Source: Paulinella micropora
Taxonomy: Eukaryota > Cercozoa > Imbricatea > Euglyphida > Paulinellidae
Direction: 5' to 3'
NCBI GenBank assembly: GCA_019918135.1
Contig: WBZZ01002394.1
Location: forward strand, 98,501 to 162,500
DNA: 64,000 nt
In this document: one piece after another, positions 35,018 to 46,809 of the stretch
Position numbering within the stretch: position 1 is the first letter of the stretch
Layout: each line of letters begins with the position of its first letter
Translations under genes and position numbers: made by a program
Notes under the pieces: generated by a model
The model's input: only the letters and a program-made list of their open reading frames with translations
Database searches by the model: none
Told to the model about the DNA's origin: nothing

Positions 35018-35878
35018 CATGATAACCTCCTGTGGTATAAGGGGGCAGGCGGTAAGTGGGAAAAGACGCCTTCAAAGTGGACACTGTGGGTACCAACCCA
35101 GTTACGCAAGGCGATCCTTTTAGCCACTCACCGCTCTGCTCTCAACTCACACACGGGAAGGGATAAAATGTCATGGTTCATTTCACGCAGGTTTTGGTGG
35201 CATGGCGTGCAGAAATCCATTGCCGACACAGTCGACACATGCGAACACTGCAAGCAAACCAGGACACCACACAACAACGCTCAGAGAGGCCTTTATGGCG
35301 AATACAAGCTTGTTGAGAACCTATTCGAAACTTTGCATGTTGATTACGTAGGACCGCTACCGCGATCGGAGACCCACAATTATCGGTACATCCTGACAGC
35401 CATAGACCGCTTCTCGAATTATGTGTTCGCGGTACCAGTGGTGGAAAAGGATGCGGAATCGGCATGCGAGGCCCTGGTCGACCATGTCTTCCGATATACC
35501 GGAGTGCCGAAAAATGTGTACAGCGATCGGGGATCGGAGTTTACGAACGAACTCTCCGATCGGCTGTCCACAGTGTGGGGCTTTAAGTGGAAATACGTAA
35601 CTGCATATTCACCAGAGAGCAACGGCAAAATCGAGAGGGTCCATAGACCGCTCAAGGCCGCGCTCCAGCAGTATTGTTGCGATAATCAGCACATATGGCA
35701 CAAGGCCTTACCGTCTTTTGTGTTCTCCACGAACAACACCGCATCGAGGGCATTGGGCGGAAAAGCCACGGGCGCTTCCCCCCAATCTCCTGGTATACGG
35801 GCAGCACTTGAGGATTCCGGAGGAGCTGGTGTTGCCAAACCTCCCGGAGGGGGGGCTTTTTGGAGCATGATGAGCTGA
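35018..35878 (+). pseudogene. pol: Ty3/gypsy element 2: integrase (unit 2)
   Basis: HHCC finger and complete D,D,E core (HVDYVGPL, YSDRGSEF, SNGKIER) as in unit 1. NELSDRL in place of NELSARL. Frame lost at the same C-run near 35780. Confidence 0.9.
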
Positions 35879-36096
35879 TGGCCTGTCGCCTACGAGTTAT
35901 GGCGGTAGCCAGACACTACGTCATGAAGGCACGGGAGGCCGAAGAGGCTCACAAACAAAACCAGCAGACGCCGAACAAAGTCAAGTATGAGTCGGGGGAC
36001 TACCATAAAGGGGACCTAGTCTTCCTGTACCCCAGGTACCCAACTTTGTTAGCGTCAAACTCTTTCCGATGTGGCAAGGCCCTTACACTGTCGTAG
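35860..36096 (+). pseudogene. pol: Ty3/gypsy element 2: post-core integrase segment (unit 2)
   Basis: Only the second half is open here, because the G-run at about 35848 has seven G instead of six. The first half (LLVYGQHLRIPEEL) is in the same frame as the unit 1 segment but is cut off. Confidence 0.7.
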
Positions 36097-36575
36097 AACA
36101 AGTAGGTGCTTTGACAGACCGAATACAGGGAAAGGGTAAGACACTAGTAGTACATGTACGGCGGCTGATGCGTTTTAACCCCATGCTGGATCGTAACGAA
36201 ACGATGACAGAAGCGGTACAGAAGCTGGAACACAGTTTAAGGCCGCCGCCCAAGCGCCGAGACAAGACGGCCGAGGCGAAAGAGAACCCGACACAACCCT
36301 TGCCGGCCGAAGCCGAGGGGAATGATCCGAATAATTACGAAGCCGAAGAAGTCGCGGCTGAACAAGCCGACATTTCCGAGGGGGACGTTATCGCGCCAGG
36401 ACCGACCAACCAACTGCAGTCGGAGCAGGAGGAGAAGGCTGAACCGGTGCCAAGAACAAACACGTACCAACGACATTTCCCACGAACAGTCTGGGTTGTG
36501 TGGAAAAAAAAGGGTTGCTTGGATTTCAGTTTGAAAAAAAATGGTTGCCAGCGAAAGATGGCCGGCCTATTTTAG
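36069..36575 (+). pseudogene. pol: Ty3/gypsy element 2: GPY/F domain and tail (unit 2)
   Basis: WQGPYTVVEQ motif and the acidic tail as in unit 1; Ser to Asn near 36459. Stop in the left arm of the inverted repeat. Confidence 0.8.
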
Positions 36576-36643
36576 TAAAAAAGAAAAATACGATTTCTAC
36601 GATTTCTGCGGCGACAAAGTTTTTTTCTAAAATGGGGCCGGCC
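36560..36643. repeat. Inverted repeat with GGCCGGCC arms (unit 2)
   Basis: Arms 36560-36575 and 36627-36643, unchanged from unit 1. Confidence 0.7.
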
Positions 36644-36896
36644 GTTTGCGTGGGAAAATTTGAACAGTGTGGTGCAAACCTTCGTTGGGCAAGATGTCGT
36701 TGGCAGGTTCTTGCTCTCTTCACCATGTTGTGTATCACAGGTACGTCGACATCTCATCCGACTCAAGAACAGGTCTTTTCGGCTTTTCTTTGTTGCATCC
36801 TTTTTTTTTTTTTTTTTTCCAGCCAGGAGCTTGGATAGCTTTCCCGCGTCGCGCCAGCTGACAACAGGTCGTCTCTTCTTTCGCAGTTCTTCTCTT

Positions 36897-37801
36897 CCTT
36901 GCATCCTTCTCGTATATACTCTCTCTCTCTCTCCCTCTCTCTCAAAGTCCCTCTCTGTCTCGTCTTCTTGCTTGCTTCTTTGAATTTCAGAACTCTTTTC
37001 GTTCCATTCATTTTCTCTTGTTCTCTTTCTTTTTCTTTTTCTTTCTTTTCTTTCTTTTCTTTCTTTCTTTCTTTCTTTCTTTTGCCCTCATACTTGCTAA
37101 TCCTTCCTTTCTTTCTTTCTTTTCTATCTTTCTTTTCTCTTTTCTCTCTTTTCTTTCTTTTTTTTATTTTCTTTCTTTTCTTTCTTTTTTTATTTTCTTT
37201 CTTTTGTTCTATTTCTTATCTTTCGTTTCTTTCTTTCTTTCTCTCTCTCTCTTTTTTCTTTCTTTTCTTTCCTTTCTTTTTTCTCTTTTCCTTCCGCATT
37301 TTTTCTTTTCTCTTCTTTTCTTTTTATCTCTTTCTCTTGCTCTTACACTTGGTAATCCTTCTCTCTTTTCCTTCTTTGTTCGGAAGTTTTCTCTCCTTTC
37401 TTTTCTTTCCTTTCTTTTTTCTCTTTTCTGTCCACCTTTTTTTCTTTTCTCTCTTTTTACTCTTTCTCTTGCCCTTACACTTGGTAATCCTTCCTTTCTC
37501 TCTTTTCTTTCTTTCTTTCTTTTCTTTGTTCTTTTCTTTCTTTCTTTTTTACATTCTTTTCTTTTTCTCTGTCTCTGTCTTTTTTTTCGTTTCTTTTCTT
37601 TCCCTCTCTTTTCTTTTTCTATTGTCTTTTTCGTTTCTTTCTTTTCTCCCTCTCTTTTCTTTATTTTCTCTTTTTCTTTTCTTTTTTTAAAATATATATT
37701 GCTCTTAAACTTAGTAATCCCTCCTTTCTTTTCTTTGTCGGTTCTTTTCTTTCTTTCTCTTCTTGTTTTCTTTCTCTCTCTCTCTCTCTCTCTCTTTTCC
37801 C
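36897..37801. repeat. Polypyrimidine tract (unit 2)
   Basis: Almost identical to 14266-15180, including the four embedded CTTACACTTGGTAATCC-type motifs. Differences are small, such as TTTTTTTAAAATATA for TTTTTTTTAAATATA near 37685 and CTCC for TTCC near 37720. A T-run just before it (36801-36818) is longer than the C/T run in unit 1. Confidence 0.9.
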
Positions 37802-37832
37802 CGTATTATTGATACTATTATTATTATATCAT

Positions 37833-38098
37833 GGACACCGTGATAGCCCAGTGGTCAAGTTCTACCATCTGGACCCTGTCGCCAGTTCGATTTCCGTCGG
37901 TGCCACCAGTATTTTCATTGAACATACCGATCCGTCTGGACCAGTATTTTCATTGAAAATACCGGCCCGTCTGGAAGTGTTGGAACTGCCCTTGCGGGGG
38001 CGTCATTAGAGCTTATCGTCAATTCTTCGTACTCCCCTCACGGGTGAGACGATGGAGGCGCATGTGCAGAAATGCATCAGCCATTGACAGAGAAGCAC
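37833..38098 (+). mobile_element. S1 SINE (unit 2, counterpart of 15199)
   Basis: Same variant bases as its counterpart (CTGGACCCTG). Tail is shorter, to 38155. Confidence 0.85.
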
Positions 38099-38155
<57 letters not shown>

Positions 38156-38423
38156 GGACACCGTGATAGCCCAGTGGTCAAGTTCTACCATCTGGGCCCT
38201 GTCGCCAGTTCGATTCCCGTCGGTGCCACCAGTATTTTCATTGAACATACCGGTCTATTTCTGGACCAGTATTTTCATTGAACATACCGGCCCGTCTGGA
38301 AGTGTTGGAACTGCCCTTGCGGGGGTGTCATTAGAGCTTATCGTCAATTCTTCGTACTCCCCTCACGGGTGAGACGATGGAGGCGCATGTGCAGAAATGC
38401 ATCAGCCATTGGCAGAGAAGCAC
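38156..38423 (+). mobile_element. S1 SINE (unit 2, counterpart of 15531)
   Basis: Shares the CTATTTC variant and the ATC interruption of the tail. Confidence 0.85.
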
Positions 38424-38452
38424 TATTATTATCATTATTATTATTATTATTT

Positions 38453-38848
38453 CAAGGCGTTAAACTGTGACGCCAACTCATAACCCTTTGGTGGTAGATG
38501 CTTGGGAGGAGGGTCGTTGCGCGCGTAAAAGATCTTAAACTCCGCATATGCTGGTTGATAGCCCAGGACCCAGCAGACACCAGATTGTTATGGGTGGGGT
38601 TTCGAGGCAGCTCTAGCAACCGCGCTTGGTGTATGCACTTGCACATTCGGTGACGTCTTGCAAGAGGTTGCTGGGACTGCGGAATAACCTCGGCTTAGTG
38701 CAGTCTTGCCCTCAGGAGCTCCATCGGTGGCCCCGATCATCAGGCGAGAGACTGACACGGGGGGGTGGAGGACCTCGAACAAGGATATTGGAGGCTTATG
38801 TCCGTTGAGGATATGCCATTAGCTGCATCAGTACGCCTCAGATATAGT
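38453..38848 (+). mobile_element. S2 retroposon (unit 2, counterpart of 15828)
   Basis: Starts CAAGGCGTTAAAC. No notable difference. Confidence 0.75.
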
Positions 38849-38880
38849 ATTATTATTATTATTATTTTTATTATTATTAT

Positions 38881-39438
<558 letters not shown>

Positions 39439-39442
39439 TTTA

Positions 39443-39540
39443 TTCGAGTGTTTGGAGCGGAGCCGCGTCACCGAACGGCCCCGTGCTACCAATGGAGGCA
39501 CATGTCCGACAGGATCAAAGGCCAATTGACTGATAAGTCT
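39443..39540 (+). mobile_element. S3 retroposon (unit 2, counterpart of 16790)
   Basis: Body unchanged. The upstream ATT tract is about 20 nt longer than in unit 1. Confidence 0.75.
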
Positions 39541-39640
39541 ATTATTATTATTATTAATATTATTATTACTACTATTACCATTACTATTCCTACTACTACT
39601 ACCGGTACTATGATTATTATTATTATTATTATTATTATTT

Positions 39641-39906
39641 GGACACCGTGATAGCCCAGTGGTCAAGTTCTACCATCTGGGCCCTGTCGCCAGTTCGATT
39701 CCCGTCGGTGCCACCAGTATTTTCATTGAACGTAACGATCCGTCTGGACCAGTATTTTCATTGAACATACCGGCCCGTCTGGAAGTGTTGGAACTGCCCT
39801 TGCGGGGGTGTCATTAGAGCTTATCGTCAATTCTTCGTACTCCCCTCACGGGTGAGACGATGGAGGCGCATGTGCAGAAATGCATCAGCCATTGACAGAG
39901 AAGCAC
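39641..39906 (+). mobile_element. S1 SINE (unit 2, counterpart of 16991)
   Basis: Preceded by ATTATTT instead of ATTATATC. Retains the CGTAACG variant. Confidence 0.85.
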
Positions 39907-39954
<48 letters not shown>

Positions 39955-40222
39955 GGACACCGTGATAGCCCAGTGGTCAAGTTCTACCATCTGGGCCCTG
40001 TCGCCAGTTCGATTCCCGTCGGTGCCACCAGTATTTTCATTGAACATACCGGTCTATTTCTGGACCAGTATTTTCATTGAACATACCGGCCCGTCTGGAA
40101 GTGTTGGAACTGCCCTTGCGGGGGTGTCATTAGAGCTTATCGTCAATTCTTCGTACTCCCCTCACGGGTGAGACGATGGAGGCGCATGTGCAGAAATGCA
40201 TCAGCCATTGACAGAGAAGCAC
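39955..40222 (+). mobile_element. S1 SINE, present only in unit 2
   Basis: Full length with the CTATTTC variant. Unit 1 has no copy here: the 16991 copy is followed directly by the truncated 17366 copy. Either gained in unit 2 or lost from unit 1 by recombination between ATT tracts. Confidence 0.85.
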
Positions 40223-40316
<94 letters not shown>

Positions 40317-40317
<1 letters not shown>

Positions 40318-40546
40318 TGGGCCCTGTCGCCAGTTCGATTCCCGTCGGTGCCACCAGTATTTTCATTGAACATACCGGTCCGTCTGGACCAGTATTTTCA
40401 TTGAACATACCGGTCCGTCTGGAAGTGTTGGAACTGCCCTTGCGGGGGTGTCATTAGAGCCTATCGTCAATTCTTCGTACTCCCCTCACGGGTGATACGA
40501 TAGAGGCGCATGTGCAGATTTGCATCAGCCATTGACAGAGAAGCAC
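40317..40546 (+). mobile_element. S1 SINE, 5'-truncated (unit 2, counterpart of 17366)
   Basis: Same truncation point CTGGGCCCTG and the same GATACGATAGAGG change. Confidence 0.85.
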
Positions 40547-40944
<398 letters not shown>

Positions 40945-41115
40945 GGGAGTACATAGGCCATCGGTCCTTTCCATGGGCCGATTGGTATAAAGCTCCTAGA
41001 GTAATGTTCTATGCCGTCACTTCCTTTATTCCACCGATTGGTGTGGAGACTTTCCTTATGGAATGGAGGACTGGATGCACATGGCCTTTTGGCTCAGCAA
41101 TTGGCAGGAGATACA
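40945..41115 (+). mobile_element. S4 retroposon, present only in unit 2
   Basis: Extra S4 copy before the one shared with unit 1; reads GGGCCGATTGG where the neighbour has GGGCTGATTGG, so it is not a simple exact repeat of its neighbour. Confidence 0.75.
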
Positions 41116-41116
41116 C

Positions 41117-41149
<33 letters not shown>

Positions 41150-41157
41150 TACTACTA

Positions 41158-41329
41158 GGGAGTACATAGGCCATCGGTCCTTTCCATGGGCTGATTGGTA
41201 TAAAGCTCCTAGAGTAATGTTCTATGCAGTCACTTCCTTTATTCCACCGATTGGTGTGGAGACTTTCCTTATGGAATGGAGGACTGGATGCACATGGCCT
41301 TTTGGCTCAGCAATTGGCAGGAGATACAC
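41158..41329 (+). mobile_element. S4 retroposon (unit 2, counterpart of 18024)
   Basis: Same body (TATGCAGTCAC) and the same ACTACTACTAG junction on its left. Confidence 0.75.
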
Positions 41330-41379
41330 TATTACTACTACTATTACCATTACTATTACTATTACTACTACTAGTACTA

Positions 41380-41935
<556 letters not shown>

Positions 41936-41964
41936 TATTATTATTATTATTATTATTATTATTA

Positions 41965-42025
<61 letters not shown>

Positions 42026-42646
42026 GGAGGGGTGCACAGTATGGCACCCCACGGGAAGAGGAGGTGGTTGGGCCTCTTCCCACCGGTTTCGAGGCTATGT
42101 CGTTGTGTTGGCTCCGAGGCTATGTTGTTGTGTTGGTTCCGAGGCTATGTAGTTGTGTTGGTTCCGAGGCTCTGTTGTTGTGTGGGTTCCGAGGCTATGT
42201 CGATGTGGGTTCCGAGGCTATGTTGTTGTGTTGGTTTCGAGGCCATGTCGTTGTGTTGTTTTTTATAAGACATACACCACGTGGGATCAAAGGGGTATTT
42301 ACATTCCGCGATCTAGGGGTGGTGACGGGTTTCGAGGCGTCCCAGATACTTACCACAAAACGTCCTCATGCGCTGGCAGACCGCATGAAATGTCTGCTAG
42401 CCCTGTGAGTACCTCCATGCGGGACCTACCCAGTCTCGTGGAGCTCTCACGCGGGGAAGATCAATCATTTGTAGTTGATTTCCTGCAAGGTACCCGACAC
42501 TGTGCGGGTAGTAGGGACTTCCTTTTGGGGCCTTCTATGCAGGATGGTTAGAGTCACTCTTCCCTCCCCAACATACTCACTGTAGTCCCTGTTGGGTCGA
42601 GGGATGGAGGCGCATGGCCCTCGGGCTCAGCCATGACAGATCAATA

Positions 42647-42648
<2 letters not shown>
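42026..42648 (+). mobile_element. S5 retroposon (unit 2, counterpart of 18889)
   Basis: Contains the same seven-unit 25-bp minisatellite (about 42085-42257). The preceding tail has an ATC interruption not seen in unit 1. Confidence 0.75.
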
Positions 42649-42697
<49 letters not shown>

Positions 42698-43153
42698 CGA
42701 GGGGTGCACAGTATGGCACCCCACGGGAAGAGGAGGTGGTTGGGCCTCTGCCCACTGGTTCCGAGGCTATGTTGTTGTGTTGGTTTTATAAGACATACGC
42801 CACGTGGGGTCAAAGGGGTATATACATTCCGAGATCTAGGGTGGTGACGGGTTTCGAGGCGTCCCAGACACTTACCGTAAAACGTCCTCATGCGCTGGCA
42901 GACCGCATGAAATGTCTGCTACCCCCCTTGAGTACCTCCATTCGACTTATACCCAGTCTTGTGGAACTCTCATAGGGAACATCAATCATTTGCAGTTGAT
43001 TCCCTGCAAGGTATCCGACACGCCGGGCGGGTAGCTATTCAGGTATGGTTAAAGTCACTCTTCCCTCCCCAACATTCACTGTTGTGACTGTTGGGTCGAG
43101 GGATGGAGGCGCATGGTCCTTGGACTCAGCCATGACAGATCAATACAATACAC

Positions 43154-43155
<2 letters not shown>
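42698..43155 (+). mobile_element. S5 retroposon, short form (unit 2, counterpart of 19578)
   Basis: Its ATT tail runs directly into a truncated S1 at 43221; the full-length S1 seen at 20076 in unit 1 is absent. Confidence 0.75.
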
Positions 43156-43220
<65 letters not shown>

Positions 43221-43221
<1 letters not shown>

Positions 43222-43391
43222 GATCCGTCTGGACCAGTATTTTCATTGAACATACCGGCCCGTCTGGAAGTGTTGGAACTGCCCTTGCGGGGGTGTCATT
43301 AGAGCTTATCGTCAATTCTTCGTACTCCCCTCACGGGTGAGACGATGGAGGCGCATGTGCAGAAATGCATCAGCCATTGACAGAGAAGCAC
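43221..43391 (+). mobile_element. S1 SINE, 5'-truncated (unit 2, counterpart of 20401)
   Basis: Starts CGATCCGTCTGG. Confidence 0.85.
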
Positions 43392-43437
<46 letters not shown>

Positions 43438-43705
43438 GGACACCGTGATAGCCCAGTGGTCAAGTTCTACCATCTGGGCCCTGTCACCAGTTCGATTCCC
43501 GTCGGTGCCACCAGTATTTTCATTGAACATACCGATCCGTCTGGACCAGTATTTTCATTGAACATACCGGCCCCCGTCTGGAAGTGTTGGAACTGCCCTT
43601 GCGGGGTTGTCATTAGAGCTTATCGTTAATTCTTCGTACTCCCCTCACGGGTGAGACGATGGAGGCGCATGTGCAGAAATGCATCAGCCATTGACAGAGA
43701 AGCAC
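43438..43705 (+). mobile_element. S1 SINE (unit 2, counterpart of 20624)
   Basis: CTGTCACCAG for CTGTCGCCAG and GGGGTTGTC for GGGGGTGTC; tail shifts to ACT repeats. Confidence 0.85.
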
Positions 43706-43735
43706 TATTATTATTATTATTATTACTATTACTAT

Positions 43736-43788
<53 letters not shown>

Positions 43789-43793
43789 TTATT

Positions 43794-44037
43794 GGCAGCT
43801 CTAGCAACCGCGCTTGGTGTATGCACTTGCACATTCGGTGACGTCTTGCAAGAGGTTGCTGGGACTGCGGAATAACCTCGGCTTAGTGCAGTCTTGCCCT
43901 CAGGAGCTCCATCGGTGGCCCCGATCATCAGGCGAGAGACTGACACGGGGGGGTGGAGGACCTCGAACAAGGGTATTGGAGGCTTATGTCCGTTGAGGAT
44001 ATGCCATTAGCTGCATCAGTACGCCTCAGATATAGTA
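43794..44037 (+). mobile_element. S2 retroposon, 5'-truncated (unit 2, counterpart of 20974)
   Basis: Abuts the next S2 without an ATT tract, as in unit 1. Confidence 0.7.
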
Positions 44038-44520
44038 AATCTGCCTTGGAGTGTTGACTGTGACATATTTGAGGGAAATCCCGATGAAAAAACCTAGTCA
44101 CACTTGCTAAACAGAGTTCCAGCCCAATGGCCTCAAGGCGTTAAACTGTGACGCCAACTCATAACCCTTTGGTGGTAGATGCTGGGGAGGAGGGTCGTTG
44201 CGCGCGTAAAAGATCTTAAAATCCGCATATGCTGGTTGATAGCCCAGGACCCAGCAGACACCAGATTGTTATGGGTGGGGTTTCGAGGCAGCTCTAGCAA
44301 CCGCGCTTGGTGTATGCACTTGCACATTCGGTGACGTCTTGCAAGAGGTTGCTGGGACTGCGGAATAACCTCGGCTTAGTGCAGTCTTGCCCTCAGGAGC
44401 TCCATCGATCATCAGGCGAGAGACTGACACGGGGGGGTGGAGGACCTCGAACAAGGGTATTGGAGGCTTATGTCCGTTGAGGATATGCCATTAGCTGCAT
44501 CAGTACGCCTCAGATATAGT
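44038..44520 (+). mobile_element. S2 retroposon, longest copy (unit 2, counterpart of 21218)
   Basis: Same extra 5' sequence and the same 10-nt deletion after GCTCCATCG. Confidence 0.7.
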
Positions 44521-44525
44521 ACTAC

Positions 44526-44564
<39 letters not shown>

Positions 44565-44830
44565 GGACACCGTGATAGCCCAGTGGTCAAGTTCTACCAT
44601 CTGGGCCCTGTCGCCAGTTCGATTCCCGTCGGTGCCACCAGTATTTTCATTGAACATACCGGTCCGTCTGGACCAGTATTTTCATTGAACATACCGGTCC
44701 GTCTGGAAGTGTTGGAACTGCCCTTGCGGGGGTGTCATTAGAGCCTATCGTCAATTCTTCGTACTCCCCTCACGGGTGAGACGATGGAGGCGCATGTGCA
44801 GAAATGCATCAGCCATTGACAGAGAAGCAC
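44565..44830 (+). mobile_element. S1 SINE (unit 2, counterpart of 21748)
   Basis: Body unchanged; the tail to 44905 is about 36 nt longer than in unit 1. Confidence 0.85.
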
Positions 44831-44905
<75 letters not shown>

Positions 44906-45175
44906 GGACACCGTGATAGCCCAGTGGTCAAGTTCTACCATCTGGGCCCTGTCGCCAGTTCGATTCCCGTCGGTGCCACCGGTATTTTCATTGAACATAC
45001 CGGTCTATTTCTCTGGACCAGTATTTTCATTGAACATACCGGCCCGTCTGGAAGTGTTGGAACTGCCCTTGCGGGGGTGTCATTAGAGCTTATCGTCAAT
45101 TCTTCGTACTCCCCTCACGGGTGAGACGATGGAGGCGCATGTGCAGAAATGCATCAGCCATTGACAGAGAAGCAC
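44906..45175 (+). mobile_element. S1 SINE (unit 2, counterpart of 22053)
   Basis: Retains CTATTTCTC and the CCACCGGTATT variant. Confidence 0.85.
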
Positions 45176-45206
<31 letters not shown>

Positions 45207-45380
45207 TAGGGAGTACATAGGCCATCGGTCCTTTCCATGGGCTGATTGGTATAAAGCTCCTAGAGTAATGTTCTATGCCGTCACTTCCTTTATTCCACCG
45301 ATTGGTGTGGAGACTTTCCTTATGGAATGGAGGACTGGATGCACATGGCCTTTTGGCTCAGCAATTGGCAGGAGATACAT
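45207..45380 (+). mobile_element. S4 retroposon (unit 2, counterpart of 22353)
   Basis: Ends ATACAT before the tail, as in unit 1. Confidence 0.75.
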
Positions 45381-45405
45381 TATTACTATTATTATTATTA
45401 TTATT

Positions 45406-45453
45406 GATGGAGGCGCATGTGCAGAAATGCATCAGCCATTGACAGAGAAGCAC
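45406..45453 (+). mobile_element. S1 3' fragment (unit 2, counterpart of 22550)
   Basis: 48-nt core-only fragment between ATT tracts. Confidence 0.8.
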
Positions 45454-45519
<66 letters not shown>

Positions 45520-45785
45520 GGACACCGTGATAGCCCAGTGGTCAAGTAATACCATCTGGGCCCTGTCGCCAGTTCGATTCCCGTCGGTGCCACCAGTATT
45601 TTCATTGAACATACCGCTCCGTCTGGACCAGTATTTTCATTGAACATACCGGTCCGTCTGGAAGTGTTGGAACTGCCCTTGCGGGGGTGTCATTAGAGCT
45701 TATCGTCAATTCTTCGTACTCCCCTCACGGGTGAGACGATGGAGGCGCATGTGCAGAAATGCATCAGCCATTGACAGAGAAGCAC
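45520..45785 (+). mobile_element. S1 SINE next to the LINE (unit 2, counterpart of 22667)
   Basis: Same CAAGTAATACC variant. Its ATT tail is 31 nt and is then interrupted by the LINE. Confidence 0.85.
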
Positions 45786-45816
<31 letters not shown>

Positions 45817-45930
45817 TCTGGAGGGGTGCACAAGATGGCACTCCATGGGAAGAGGAGGTGGTTGGGCCTCTCCCCACGAAGGTGACCGCTTGGGGAGGGC
45901 GGTCACCGGGATATGCGCAACTCTCAACTG

Positions 45931-46073
45931 GGCATTTACTCGGTAGGGGTTCGGCCAGGCAGGTTGTGGGGTTGTCTGTTGGATTGTTGGTTGGCTCGTT
46001 TTTCTTGGCTGTTGGTTTGGGTCTGGTTTCCTGGTTAGCCCATTTTCGCCGAATTTCCTGCCGAGTAAATGCC
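45931..46073 (+). promoter_or_regulatory. LINE 5' UTR hairpin 1
   Basis: GGCATTTACTCGG (45931-45943) is perfectly complementary to CCGAGTAAATGCC (46061-46073), and pairing extends imperfectly inward to TTCGGC / GCCGAA. The loop is GT-rich. Could be an internal-promoter or translation element, or an inserted foldback. Confidence 0.75.
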
Positions 46074-46141
46074 TGGGGGCTTCCAGTTCCGGTTTGGTGA
46101 TCTTGTTGAGGTGAGCATTCGGAGGAAACAGTACCGAGATG

Positions 46142-46238
46142 GGTTGAAGATAGGATTCACATTGAGCCGAGATGGGGCTGAGTTGACCTGTTCCAACTCG
46201 GCTCCATTTCGGCTTCATGTTAATCCTATCTTCATCCT
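46142..46238 (+). promoter_or_regulatory. LINE 5' UTR hairpin 2
   Basis: Left arm 46142-46188 (GTTGAAGATAGGATT...) pairs with right arm 46191-46238 (...AATCCTATCTTCATCC) over almost 48 nt with a handful of mismatches and almost no loop. Nearly a perfect snapback. Confidence 0.75.
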
Positions 46239-46809
46239 ATTTGGGTTTTGTCTCCTCCCTATCTTCGCTTCTTCGGGGTTGCCTAACTGGAACACATGAT
46301 GAGCGCACGTTGGAGAGGGGCTTCAGTCGGTCCCAATGCCTTGCCAGTGCCTTGCTGCGTTGCCGTGCCTTGCCCCATGCATTCACACCCTCCACCGTTG
46401 CATTTCTAACTGAGCAGCTTCGGCTGGGATTACTATACTTGTCTGTAAGACCCTATAGGTACCGCTAGGTTCGCGCCTTCTATACCCACGTGGGGGAAGG
46501 AGTTTCAGCGGCACGCCGTCCGATCTGGCTCCACTCGGGGACACCCGTACCTCATGATGTGTATTGTTAGGAGCAGCTGAAAGTCCATAAGGCATGAGAG
46601 TAGAGGCGTTGGCGATGCGATGGAGAGTGTGTGTAGTGCGTGAGGCAGGTTCTGGCGACGCTGGGGGTGCTGGCGGGCGCCGAAGGGCACGAAGCGACGC
46701 GGCAGCGTCCAGTGACACCGGCGGAAATGCGTGTAGTGTGTGTTGCAGATACCGCCGATGCTATTTGCATGGACGGGCGCTTTCCTCGGCGTAAAGAGGC
46801 GCGGCAGTG

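Larger units (their letters stand above)
29430..36896 (+). mobile_element. Ty3/gypsy element 2, unit 2 copy, 5'-truncated by the duplication
   Basis: Same as the copy at 6805-14265 but it lacks everything before gag codon position equivalent to 6805. The 5' neighbour is the end of block B, so this copy has no promoter or LTR of its own on the left. Lesions at the gag, RT entry, connection and integrase points are shared with unit 1. Confidence 0.85.
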
